Of a stretch of 64,000 nucleotides of DNA, positions 33,519 through 42,841 are shown piece by piece. The notes under the pieces are model-generated. The model saw only the letters and a program-made list of their open reading frames with translations. It did no database searches and was not told where the DNA came from. This DNA is from Caryophanon latum (GTDB lineage: Bacteria; Bacillota; Bacilli; Bacillales_A; Planococcaceae): the NCBI RefSeq assembly GCF_001700325.1, contig NZ_MATO01000056.1, forward strand, positions 24,224 to 88,223, given 5' to 3'. The position numbers were made by a program, and so were the translations under genes. Within the stretch, counting starts at the first letter, position 1, and the number at the start of each line of letters is the position of its first letter.

Positions 33519-34382
33519 ATGGATTTCAAATGGCTCAAAACATTTATCGTCGCCGCACAATGCGAAAACTTTCGACAAGCGAGCGAGCAGCTATTTTTAA
33601 CGCAGCCTGCTGTGACGAACCACATACAGAAGTTAGAGCAATCGCTACAATGTGCGCTCTTCATTCGAAAAGGTAAGACGGTAACACTTAGCGCGGAAGG
33701 ACACCGCTTCTTGCCGATTGCGAAAACGATGCTCGCCCAATATGACGACGGACTACAAAGCTTCCACGCATGGCGATTTGGCTACGACAAGCAGCTAACA
33801 ATCGCCGTCGCTCCGCAAATTGCATCGTCCATATTGCCCGCCATTTTAAAAAGCTTTATGCAGCATGAGCCAACGATCGACGTGCACTTGAACGTCGTCA
33901 ACTCGTATGACGTTGTGCATGAGGTGCTACAAGGCAAAGCAGATGTCGGCTTAACACGCACCGAGCTAACGCAGGCAAGTTTGCATTATGACGTTGCGCT
34001 AGAAGAAGCGGTCGTGCTCATTGCTCCGTTTGACACGACGATTACAGACGAGGCACAGTTGCTAAAAGCGTACCGGCTCATTACGCACAATCACCCAGTG
34101 TACTGGGACGACTTGCTCGCTGACGTACAACGCGCTTACCCAACCGTTCAAACGCTAAAAGTAAACCAAGTCGAAGTGACGAAAAAGTTTATTGAACAAG
34201 GGCTCGGTGTATCGTACTTGCCACATTCGATGGTACAACGTGAGCTAGACGAGCAGCAGCTAAAGATCATTCCACCGACACGCATCAACTTACCGACATC
34301 GAAAACGTATACCGCAACAAAAGTCGTAACACCTGAGACGACAGCATTTTTACAATTTTTCAATGCGGCGCTCCGTTCATAA
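33519..34382 (+). CDS. LysR family transcriptional regulator
   Basis: This 287-residue protein has an N-terminal winged helix-turn-helix (residues 1-60; FRQASEQLFLTQPAVTNHIQ) and a periplasmic-binding-like effector domain (about 88-285) with the usual GKADVGLTRTE and QGLGVSYLPHSMV blocks. LysR proteins commonly control a divergent gene, here the methyltransferase. The intergenic region holds the palindrome ATTACGTAAT (33453-33462) and a second ACGTAAT near 33502. AGGAGGACATA precedes the ATG. Confidence 0.9.
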   Translation: MDFKWLKTFIVAAQCENFRQASEQLFLTQPAVTNHIQKLEQSLQCALFIRKGKTVTLSAEGHRFLPIAKTMLAQYDDGLQSFHAWRFGYDKQLTIAVAPQIASSILPAILKSFMQHEPTIDVHLNVVNSYDVVHEVLQGKADVGLTRTELTQASLHYDVALEEAVVLIAPFDTTITDEAQLLKAYRLITHNHPVYWDDLLADVQRAYPTVQTLKVNQVEVTKKFIEQGLGVSYLPHSMVQRELDEQQLKIIPPTRINLPTSKTYTATKVVTPETTAFLQFFNAALRS

Positions 34383-34386
34383 CATC

Positions 34387-34415
34387 AAAAACCGCCACGA
34401 AATGCTCGCGGCGGG
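34387..34415 (-). terminator. Intrinsic terminator, minus strand
   Basis: On the minus strand CCGCCGCGA pairs with TCGTGGCGG (one wobble), followed by TTTTTG, downstream of the gene at 34440-34811. Confidence 0.6.
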
Positions 34416-34439
34416 TTCACTGAGTATTTATATTTAAAC

Positions 34440-34811
34440 TTATTCCCAATTCATCGCATCATCAGGTACGTTATAAGTATATAACATATAATCAACTTCA
34501 TGTTCTTCTTCTAAATCTTCACGCTCAGCACCAGCATCAATTAGCTTTTTCGCTTCGCTACAAATTAATGGCAAAATCCATTCCATGCGTCCCATACCAA
34601 TGATTTCTTCATAGTCGTCTCCATAAGCAAATACAAGTTTTGCACCACATTGACAATGGTCGTGCTCTTCTTCAACAAATTGCTTCGCTAATGCTAAGTA
34701 GCAATCTCCACAAACATGTATTAGTTTTCCTTGATCTCCGTGTACCTGAAAATAATCTGTTGGAATCGCTTCTTCTTGCATTTCAGTTTGGCATTTATCA
34801 CATTTTTCCAT
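34440..34811 (-). CDS. Small zinc-ribbon-like protein
   Basis: This 123-residue cytoplasmic protein has CDKC at residues 4-7 and CGDC at about 34-37, likely a zinc-binding treble clef or ribbon, and a further CQC near 55. The acidic C-terminal half (AEREDLEEEHEVDYMLYTYN) has no known motif. Its function is unknown. AAAGGGGTTTCTTTT lies before the ATG. It is the last gene of host-like style before the AT-rich phosphorothioation island. Confidence 0.65.
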   Translation of the reverse strand: MEKCDKCQTEMQEEAIPTDYFQVHGDQGKLIHVCGDCYLALAKQFVEEEHDHCQCGAKLVFAYGDDYEEIIGMGRMEWILPLICSEAKKLIDAGAEREDLEEEHEVDYMLYTYNVPDDAMNWE

Positions 34812-34968
34812 AAAAGAAACCCCTTTCTAAAAGTGAATTCCCATCATTTTAACATATAATTAAATCCCTAGACATCATTACTTCAAAAAAAGTAGTTCTT
34901 TTATAATGCTTAAATCTCAAAAATTTGTTATAGTAAATTTTAGTATATTTTAGAAGGGAGGCTTTTCT

Positions 34969-35151
34969 TTGAATACAGAAGAAAAAAAACTTTTGATAAA
35001 TATCGCAAAAGAGCACAATATTTCAGCTAAAACATTAGTAGATATTATTAGTTCATCAAAGAAATTTAGCTATGAGACAAACACGTCTGGCGAACGTATA
35101 AACGAATATTACGGCATGATCAAATATGCCACTAACCAACAACAAAAGTAG
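34969..35151 (+). CDS. 60-residue protein leading the DndD/DndE-like cassette
   Basis: This encodes 60 residues starting (TTG) MNTEEKKLLINIAKEHNISA. Mostly helical, with a helix-turn-helix-like spacing (NIAKEHNISAKTLVDIISSS), it is charged and without membrane segments. The start is set by AAGGGAGGC seven bases upstream. It ends 11 bases before the DndD-like gene and is surely in the same operon. I recall small proteins being annotated beside DNA-modification ATPases, but I cannot assign this one. A possible DNA-binding regulator or small subunit. Confidence 0.7.
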   Translation: MNTEEKKLLINIAKEHNISAKTLVDIISSSKKFSYETNTSGERINEYYGMIKYATNQQQK

Positions 35152-35162
35152 GTGCTAGTCAG

Positions 35163-37220
35163 ATGATTTTTAAAAAATTAACATTTAAAAACTACAAAAC
35201 ATATTATGGTGTACAAGAAGTTGATTTACATATTCCTGAAAATGTAACACAAGATGAAAAAAGAAATATTATTCTTTTAGGTGGATTAAATGGTGCAGGA
35301 AAAACTACTTTCCTAAAAGCAATTTTATATATTTTATTTGGTAAACGAGGCATTACAAATAGTACATCTAAAACTGTTATTGAAGCCGAATATAAGAAGT
35401 TATTTTCAAATGTCATTAATAACACATATTTTGAAGAAGGTGGACGTGATTGTTCCGCATCGCTTGTATTAGAAACAGATGCAGGTGAAGAATGGACATT
35501 GAGTGTAAAATGGCATGTAGATTCATTCAAGATCATTAGCCAAGAAGAACGCGAAATTGCTATAAAAAAACCAGGGAGCAATATTCCTAAAAAAATGATG
35601 ATTCAGCAAATGGATTCGTATAATCGTTTAATTGATAGCGTTATTCCATTTCACGCTGTACCGTTTGTCATTTTTGATGGTGAAGAGATTCGTACATTAG
35701 TTGAAAAACAGAATACAGAAGAAATGAAAGATGCTATTAAAAAGATTTCTGGCATTCAATCAAATGACCAACTAATTGAAGATTTATATCAGTTAAAAAC
35801 AAAACTACAAAAAGATATTGCTAAAATTAGTAATTCGGTAAAGGTAGACAAACTACAAAGTGAGCTTGATAATGTTAATGCAGAGCTGAGTTCTACGCGT
35901 GAAAAATCTGCAAAATATGCGAAACTAATAGAAGAGGAAACAACACAACGAGATGCTTTACAAGAAGCTCGTAAAGAAAAATTGCTTCATAACTCTAAAT
36001 CCCGTGAGACAATTTCTGTAAAGCTTGGTTCCATTAAAGCGAATTTAGCAGCAGCAGAAAAAGAGCTAGAACAACATTTCCAAAATGATATGTTCTCCAT
36101 AATTTTAGCTAAAAACATTACAAAATTAAAATCTCGTTTACAAGTAGAAAAGAATGTTAGAGAAAAGAAATTGCTTCAACAAACGCAGTTAGAAACGAAG
36201 CTACAACCGTATGAAAAATTTATCATGCAATTACTTGAAACAGCTATTAACCCGCCATTAACGTTAGAACAAAAAACACAGTTAAAAGAAAATGGTGAGT
36301 CAGTTTGGCTAAAATTAAATAATCAAAAACAAGTTGAGATTCCTAATTTATTAGAATTACATGATTTAAATAAAAACGACTTAAATTATTTATCTTCTTT
36401 ACCAATTACAAATGCCTCAAAGGTTACAAACTTAATTAATACGATTGATCGCTTAAAGTCAGAGCAAGAAGAAATTTTATTACAACTCCAAAATGCGCCA
36501 GAAGCTGCTGATACCTCTATTGAAGAAGAGCAAATTCGCAAAAAAACTGAGCAAATTGCAAAGTATCAAATGTTCAAACAATCATTCGATAAAAAAATTA
36601 GAACATATTTGGAAGAAAAACGTTCTCTTGAAACACAGCTTTCTAAAAATGTAGCTGTTGGTGGCAATGCCGACCAACTATATGCAGAAATGCAATATTT
36701 AGATCGAACGATTAAAGCACTCATTAAATATGAGGAAGAATATACAGCTTTAAAAACCTCTATTATTAAAACAGAGTTTGAAAGTATGTTAAAGAAGCTG
36801 TTTAGAAAACAAGATGAGTTTGGCAAAATTGAATTCGATACGGAAACATATAGCATTCGACTATACAATGACAAAATGAGAGAAATTAGTTTACATGATC
36901 GTTCTGCTGGTGAAATGCAAATGATTTCGTCTGCATTTATTTGGGCATTAACGCGTGCATCTAACCTAAAATTACCTGTAGTCATTGATACGCCATTAGG
37001 TCGATTAGATAGCTATCACCGATCTCACTTAATTGAGCACTATTATCGTCATTTAGGTCACCAAGTAATTATTTTATCAACAGACACTGAAATCACGCGT
37101 GATTATATTGAATTGATGGAAAAATCTTCTTATAAACAATATATGCTTGATTATAACGAAGAGAAAAAATATACCATTATTCGAGATGGCTATTTTAAAT
37201 TTATTAAGGAGAATCGCTAA
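35163..37220 (+). CDS. Second DndD-like SMC/Rad50-type ATPase
   Basis: This 685-residue protein has the same architecture as DndD. The N-terminal Walker A GGLNGAGKTTFLKA is at about residues 39-52, with a Q-loop region FVIFDGEEIRTLVEKQ at about 170. Two long coiled-coil arms follow. The C-terminal signature SAGEMQMISSAFIWAL (about 580) and Walker B/D-loop VVIDTPLGRLD (about 602-612) precede IILSTDTEI. It differs strongly from the DndD at 49332. It sits between the 60-residue gene and a DndE-like gene and converges on dptH. It is probably the ATPase of a second DNA-nicking or modification complex, or a restriction-side accessory. Confidence 0.85.
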   Translation: MIFKKLTFKNYKTYYGVQEVDLHIPENVTQDEKRNIILLGGLNGAGKTTFLKAILYILFGKRGITNSTSKTVIEAEYKKLFSNVINNTYFEEGGRDCSASLVLETDAGEEWTLSVKWHVDSFKIISQEEREIAIKKPGSNIPKKMMIQQMDSYNRLIDSVIPFHAVPFVIFDGEEIRTLVEKQNTEEMKDAIKKISGIQSNDQLIEDLYQLKTKLQKDIAKISNSVKVDKLQSELDNVNAELSSTREKSAKYAKLIEEETTQRDALQEARKEKLLHNSKSRETISVKLGSIKANLAAAEKELEQHFQNDMFSIILAKNITKLKSRLQVEKNVREKKLLQQTQLETKLQPYEKFIMQLLETAINPPLTLEQKTQLKENGESVWLKLNNQKQVEIPNLLELHDLNKNDLNYLSSLPITNASKVTNLINTIDRLKSEQEEILLQLQNAPEAADTSIEEEQIRKKTEQIAKYQMFKQSFDKKIRTYLEEKRSLETQLSKNVAVGGNADQLYAEMQYLDRTIKALIKYEEEYTALKTSIIKTEFESMLKKLFRKQDEFGKIEFDTETYSIRLYNDKMREISLHDRSAGEMQMISSAFIWALTRASNLKLPVVIDTPLGRLDSYHRSHLIEHYYRHLGHQVIILSTDTEITRDYIELMEKSSYKQYMLDYNEEKKYTIIRDGYFKFIKENR

Positions 37221-37600
37221 TGGGAAATAGTAAATTTTATATTTCAAAAGAAGCAAAAGATATTATCGATTCATTTAAAATTATTTTATCGATCGATGAA
37301 ACACCTACTATTATTAAACTTGCGCTAGCAAAAGGGATTTCGCTGATTGAACCAAACGATGTATTAGATGAAAATCTATATAAAGCTACTGAAAAATGGC
37401 TAGTTCCAGAAAACATTATAAAGGAACAAGAATTTTTACTTTTCAAACACCTAATTATTAATGAATACGAAACTGTTATAACAGATAAAGATATTAATAA
37501 GTATTTCGCTTTCCTAATAGAAAAAGGGATAAGAAAGTTACATGAAATTGTACAAAATAAAACATCTCTTGAAAACATTTATGAAGCAATCTTAAATTAA
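37220..37600 (+). CDS. Second DndE-like protein
   Basis: This 126-residue protein starts in the stop of the DndD-like gene (TAATG). It shares with DndE (51311-51685) an opening SK-E-(A/T) helix, a KLALAKGISLIEP helix in place of SRIAVALSLNDPS, and a downstream pattern (E/D)Q(E/D)...K-LI...LE(K/R)GI..L. DndE is a small DNA-binding subunit that works with DndD. The similarity is weak but collinear over the whole length, and coupling to a DndD-like ATPase supports it. A perfect bidirectional terminator follows. Confidence 0.75.
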   Translation: MGNSKFYISKEAKDIIDSFKIILSIDETPTIIKLALAKGISLIEPNDVLDENLYKATEKWLVPENIIKEQEFLLFKHLIINEYETVITDKDINKYFAFLIEKGIRKLHEIVQNKTSLENIYEAILN

Positions 37601-37635
37601 AAATACCGTCAGCGAATTACTCGCTGACGGTATTT
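37601..37635. terminator. Bidirectional terminator between DndE-like gene and dptH
   Basis: AAATACCGTCAGCGA pairs perfectly with TCGCTGACGGTATTT (15 bp) around a five-base loop. Confidence 0.9.
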
Positions 37636-37639
37636 CTAG

Positions 37640-40600
37640 TTAATTACGTTCATGAAGAGGGATAATATCAACAACTACTGTTTTCGGTTGAGATAAACGT
37701 CCATCTGCTTCTAATTCTGGGCCTTGTACAATACATTGACCTTTTTTCAAATTCGATAGTTTTTCTTCCCAATATTTTCGATCACCAGATTCATTTGCTA
37801 ACGAATTCGCAATATATGAGATATCCTCTTCTGATTGTGCAAAATAAACTTTTTGTGTTGCATTTTGTAAACGAGCAAGCTCACTCGGGTGCATTTGCGC
37901 CTTCAAAAATTGCGTTGCAAACCAAGCAGACCAACCAAATTTTCGTCCTTCTGTTAGCACACGTGCTGAAGGAGCTTCTTCTGTATGATCTAAATTTTGC
38001 GCTTCATCCATAATAACAGGCATCGGAGATTGTTTGCTACCATTTCGAACAGAAAAGTTCCATAAATCCCATAAAATAAACTCTGTAATAATGAGCTGTA
38101 CATCTCGTGGATAACCCGTCAATTGAATAACGAATACATCACCATGTGCATCAATAACATCTTGCCAATTGATTGTTTCGCTTGATGTAAATGGATTTCG
38201 GTCGATTAAAGGACGAATTTGAGATAATGTTTTTAATGCCGTACTTGAGCCATCTTCTTCTAAAAGTTCTTTTAAACGTTGTAAATCCATTTTATTCTCA
38301 TAACGTTCTAAACCTACCAATATTCGATCGTAAATCGTATTCAGTTGTTGAATACCTAAAGTTGTATAAACTGCTGAGAATACACTTTTAATACGTTCCG
38401 CAATATCCGTATTGGATTCTTCCAGCTCCAACGCTCCAATTGTCCGTGTAGTTCGAGCAAATGGATTAATTGGTAGTTGTTCAATATATACTATGCGTTG
38501 TTTCAAACGAGACCCCAGCTTTTCAACAAAATCTTCCTCCAGTTGATTTGGTAAAAATCCTTCTGTGTAATCAATTACAATACTCGAAATACCTTGTCTA
38601 GATTTTTCCAGTAAAACACATTGCATGAAGTACGTTTTACCTTGACCAGATTTTCCTGAAATCAGAAGATGACGGTTTGCTAAATCATTATGCCCGTATT
38701 CCCAATACACTTCTTTGTTTGAATTTACGACTCGACCAAGTTTCAAACGAACATCTTTTAACGCAGGCACTTTTGTTTCTGTTTCTGTTTCTGCTTCTGC
38801 TTCTGCTTCTGCTTCTGCTTCTGCTTCTGCTTCTAGTATATTATGCCCTTCGATAGCAAGATGTAAATCATCCTTATCAGCTTCCGGAACGACCGAGTAC
38901 AGTTCTATCTCCTCTAAGTCTAGATCATTGACCTGCTCTATTTCATAATCTGCCGTATATTTGTTTCTTAAAAACCGCTCTTTAATAAAGTCTGTTTCCT
39001 CTACTTGTAACCAATTACGGACAGATTCCATCGGCTGCACAATTCCATTAAAACCATCTTCAAGTGAAAATTCAATCATGTTTATTTGCTGTTCATCCAT
39101 ATAATTGGCGCGTGCAGATTTTCCTTCAGTAAAGGTTACAACTGCTCCGTGACCGATTAATGGTTGTAAATAATTTGTGATTTCAAAATCTAGCTTTACT
39201 AATTTCTCTTTTAATTCTCCTGAAAGCTGATAATCTTTTTCAGCCCATATGTCTCCTTGTACCATTTTACTAGCATTGGCTATTAACAATTGAACAAAGA
39301 AATTTTTATAAAACTTTTCTTTAAATGTGCCACGGAATTTCTTAGTTAATGTTTCCATTAACACTTCTTTCGTTTTCAATACTTGTATCTTTGCTTTTGC
39401 CACAACATCATTATTATTAATACCAATTTTCACTTCGACTGGATAAAAATGAACAAACAGTTGATCTGCTTTTTCTTCTATTCCAATTAATAATAAGTCG
39501 TCACTCGTTGCGCCAGTCAGCCCTAAATTTTTAGCAGAGAAAATACCACCTGCTTTTGAAAGGTTAAAGACACCTGCAACACGTAATACTTCTTCTAACG
39601 AGATTGGAATCCAACGAATATGTTCGTGATCTAAAATAGCTAATGTATATTTAATTGCTGATACAATACTTAGTTTTTCACGATCTGCATAACCTTTTGT
39701 TCCAATAATACGTAACAACCATTCCCCATTAAACGTATTAAATGCCTGAATGGTACTTTTAATATTTTCTTCAGTACCATCAATACCTTTATTTCTTAAA
39801 AACTCTTTAATTACTTTATAATACTGTCCTGATTTATGTGTTACAGTGATCGCATCAAATTTATTCGATGATGTATATTGATCACTATAATGAATTACGA
39901 CTAAATCGTTATTAAAGTTTTTAAAATACTCTAAATCTACTGTTGGATCAATAAAAGTCACCCAATGTGAATGTTTAAATATTTCTAATAATATTGTTTC
40001 ATCTGCAGCATTAACACGAGAAAGTATTGTGTTACCTTTTACATATGAATCACTGCCATCGTTACGTGCATTCGCAATTAATTCATTTACATAATAAGCT
40101 GTTTTAACTAAATAATCTGCATCTTGAATTTCATAATCTTTAATCCCAAATCCTGCTTTATATGTTTCTGTATCACGCATTGCTGAAACACTTGCATACA
40201 AACCATTTAACGCAATATCTGATTTCATATCTTCCATCGACTGCATAGCAGAACTTTCTTGAGCATGCATTTTGTAAAACGTAATATGTGCATAACGCAA
40301 ATCGGTAACATCATTATTCGTCATTTTTCGGTAGAAATACAAGTTTTCACGTAACGTACGTAAAACGATATCCGCTTCTACATCTTTTATATTATTGATC
40401 GAGGTCAAACCTGTATACTTAATAAATTGCTCCAATGTATCTAGCTTTGCAAACTTCTCAAAAGCACTAGAAGTTTGCATGTTTGAATATAATGTCACTT
40501 CAATTGGTTTTACTTGTATAACACCTTTATTTTTAATTTCAGTAATTAAAAAGTTTAAAATACCAATTAACACTTCAAAATCATCTGGTAAGTTAATGAT

Positions 40601-42841
40601 GTTCACTAAAATAGGTGCTTTTGATGTTTGTGTAAATAAGTAGCCAAAATGTTCTTTAAACTGCTTCATCTTGTCTGTAATGACATTAGCTAAATACTGT
40701 ACGGAATCAGCCAGTGTCACTTGATTAACCGATTTTAAAATCATCCATTCACTTGCATCAGCTTGGTGCTGTGGGCGATATAGCTCTCCTTTTTCAATAA
40801 AAGGCAGTAATGCTTCAGGCGTTAATCGAGATAAAATAATAGCATCAATTTCTTCATTTTTTAGTTGCTCATACATCATTAACTTATAAGCAACCATTAA
40901 AGGATGGAAAGGTGTAATATAAACAATGTCATTCGCTTCAATCGTTCCTAATCGATAAAGATTTACTGCTTTTTTACCCGCTGGAACGCCGTTATTAAAT
41001 GATGAAATCTCATGGATATACGCATCAATATATGCCTTAGCACGATCTCGATAATCTTCACATACATGACATAAACTTGGAATCATAGGCTTTTTAAAAT
41101 ATGTTAAGAAGCGACTATATGCTTCACGCAATTCTTCGCTTAATTCCACATCTCTAGTCGTTAATACACCTGCTGGAATTTCACCTGCACGCATACCTTC
41201 CTCAAGCCATTTAAATTCCCATTCGAAAAATTGTTCATATTTGCTTTCTAAATAATATTCTCGATGTTGATGTATTAAACGATTCATATCACGATTCCAT
41301 TTCATATCCGTCATTGATTCACGTACTAATTTTGAAATACGCGCACCAGGAATTGGGATAGAATCTGTTAGCTCATTGTCTATTAAAACCGGTATTAAAA
41401 CTTGATCAACTTTCAATGTGAATTGAATCGGTTCTTCCTCACCAAATAAATGTGGACTAATCGTAACGACCGTTTGACCTATTAGCTCCGCTTTAACAAC
41501 ATCATTATTTTTAGCCATCTCAACATTGACTATAGGATACTGGCTTCCAAACTTCACAACACCTGTATTTGCTTTTAATAAAAGCTGATTTTTCTTCGTG
41601 TTAACATTGAAATTAGATGTAACTGGTATAAATAGTTCTTCACCTAATGGAACAACACAAATATTTAATTCTACACCTAACGAAGGCTTCTTATCGTGTT
41701 TATATGTAACGGATTTAAAAGTTGCCTTCGTCTCGCTTGTAGGCACCTGAATATGAATGGTTGTATTTTTTACTGTTACATTTTCAACATTCTTACCTAC
41801 AAATTCTTTTTTTAGTGATTTAACGGCACCTTCTAAAGAAAATTTAGCTACAATATTAATTTGTTTTAATTGCTTTGGATTGAAAATAATAATTTGTCTT
41901 TTTCTTTTACCTGCTGCGGATTCTGAGCTTGCTCGATCCCAAATGACTAATTTGTCATCAGACGTTAGTTTTTCATATACAACTTTTAATGACTTATTAG
42001 CTTCTGTAAACTTATTATATTCTTTTTGAATTTGCGTATATGCGATTTCTTCCCAGTTTTCTTTCAATAATTCTTTAGAGAAATCTGGATTAAATTTATT
42101 TTGTAATTGTTCTTCTGATTGATTATGTTCATGCGCATTACGTATAAATTCATACATTTCACGATTTTCTTCGATGCGTCGTTTTAAAGGTTTGCCCGAA
42201 AATGAATCTAAGTCAGGATCTTTAAACATCCCTAACTCTTTATAGTCTTCCGAATCAATCCTTCCTTTTTGCAATGTAACTAAAATTTCTTCAAAATCAA
42301 AAATTGATAATTTCATTAAATAATAGTCTTGTATAAGCTTATCCAAATTATCTGCTAAAATGAGTTTTTCAGCTTTATTTAAATTACTGTCTTGAATTTT
42401 CGTATACAAGTGTTTATAAATCACTTTTGCATTTAACGGCATACCTTCATTTTGCAAATCTAGACTACCACCTGGAATCGTATCAAGTTGCTCACATACA
42501 AGGCTAACTAACGCCGTATTTTCCCAAATACCTTTTTGCTCACTTACTAAATTTCGAATTAATGCTAAATAATCGGTTTTAACATACTTCCCTGTAGCAG
42601 CTACAACAAGCTTCACATCACCAAAGAGAAGTACATATGTTTTATAAGGTTCGCCTTGTTCATGAACATATTCAAACTCTTCAACTATGCTCGTATCATA
42701 TTGCTTGAGCGCTTCAACTAAATTTGCCACTTCTTCATGTGAATCAAGTCGAAAGAAAAATCGATTTCCTTTTTCAACGCCATTGTCTTTCCAAAAGTTA
42801 ATCATTTCTGCTGCTATATAATTATAAAATTGGTTTAACAT
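37640..42841 (-). CDS. dptH: Phosphorothioation-dependent restriction protein DptH (DndH)
   Basis: This protein of about 1733 residues has a long N-terminal region (about 1-1330) without simple motifs. A low-complexity Glu-Ala and Glu-Thr repeat follows at about 1335-1356, then a C-terminal HerA/FtsK-type ATPase. That ATPase has Walker A SGKSGQGKTYFMQC at about 1392-1405, Walker B PVIMDEAQNLDH at about 1608-1619, and FATQFLKAQMHPSE after it. DptH is the large motor/effector subunit of DptFGH, which attacks DNA lacking phosphorothioate. The start MLNQFYNYIAAE at 42841 fits the family; a longer frame begins at 42862. It overlaps dptG by 20 bases. The hexanucleotide repeat encoding the Glu-Ala tract is unusual. 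Confidence 0.92.
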   Translation of the reverse strand: MLNQFYNYIAAEMINFWKDNGVEKGNRFFFRLDSHEEVANLVEALKQYDTSIVEEFEYVHEQGEPYKTYVLLFGDVKLVVAATGKYVKTDYLALIRNLVSEQKGIWENTALVSLVCEQLDTIPGGSLDLQNEGMPLNAKVIYKHLYTKIQDSNLNKAEKLILADNLDKLIQDYYLMKLSIFDFEEILVTLQKGRIDSEDYKELGMFKDPDLDSFSGKPLKRRIEENREMYEFIRNAHEHNQSEEQLQNKFNPDFSKELLKENWEEIAYTQIQKEYNKFTEANKSLKVVYEKLTSDDKLVIWDRASSESAAGKRKRQIIIFNPKQLKQINIVAKFSLEGAVKSLKKEFVGKNVENVTVKNTTIHIQVPTSETKATFKSVTYKHDKKPSLGVELNICVVPLGEELFIPVTSNFNVNTKKNQLLLKANTGVVKFGSQYPIVNVEMAKNNDVVKAELIGQTVVTISPHLFGEEEPIQFTLKVDQVLIPVLIDNELTDSIPIPGARISKLVRESMTDMKWNRDMNRLIHQHREYYLESKYEQFFEWEFKWLEEGMRAGEIPAGVLTTRDVELSEELREAYSRFLTYFKKPMIPSLCHVCEDYRDRAKAYIDAYIHEISSFNNGVPAGKKAVNLYRLGTIEANDIVYITPFHPLMVAYKLMMYEQLKNEEIDAIILSRLTPEALLPFIEKGELYRPQHQADASEWMILKSVNQVTLADSVQYLANVITDKMKQFKEHFGYLFTQTSKAPILVNIINLPDDFEVLIGILNFLITEIKNKGVIQVKPIEVTLYSNMQTSSAFEKFAKLDTLEQFIKYTGLTSINNIKDVEADIVLRTLRENLYFYRKMTNNDVTDLRYAHITFYKMHAQESSAMQSMEDMKSDIALNGLYASVSAMRDTETYKAGFGIKDYEIQDADYLVKTAYYVNELIANARNDGSDSYVKGNTILSRVNAADETILLEIFKHSHWVTFIDPTVDLEYFKNFNNDLVVIHYSDQYTSSNKFDAITVTHKSGQYYKVIKEFLRNKGIDGTEENIKSTIQAFNTFNGEWLLRIIGTKGYADREKLSIVSAIKYTLAILDHEHIRWIPISLEEVLRVAGVFNLSKAGGIFSAKNLGLTGATSDDLLLIGIEEKADQLFVHFYPVEVKIGINNNDVVAKAKIQVLKTKEVLMETLTKKFRGTFKEKFYKNFFVQLLIANASKMVQGDIWAEKDYQLSGELKEKLVKLDFEITNYLQPLIGHGAVVTFTEGKSARANYMDEQQINMIEFSLEDGFNGIVQPMESVRNWLQVEETDFIKERFLRNKYTADYEIEQVNDLDLEEIELYSVVPEADKDDLHLAIEGHNILEAEAEAEAEAEAEAETETETKVPALKDVRLKLGRVVNSNKEVYWEYGHNDLANRHLLISGKSGQGKTYFMQCVLLEKSRQGISSIVIDYTEGFLPNQLEEDFVEKLGSRLKQRIVYIEQLPINPFARTTRTIGALELEESNTDIAERIKSVFSAVYTTLGIQQLNTIYDRILVGLERYENKMDLQRLKELLEEDGSSTALKTLSQIRPLIDRNPFTSSETINWQDVIDAHGDVFVIQLTGYPRDVQLIITEFILWDLWNFSVRNGSKQSPMPVIMDEAQNLDHTEEAPSARVLTEGRKFGWSAWFATQFLKAQMHPSELARLQNATQKVYFAQSEEDISYIANSLANESGDRKYWEEKLSNLKKGQCIVQGPELEADGRLSQPKTVVVDIIPLHERN

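Noticed and set aside
34840..34968. Attachment site or tRNA at the left edge of the phosphorothioation island
   Set aside because: No tRNA-like fold, integrase or direct repeat of the right edge was seen.
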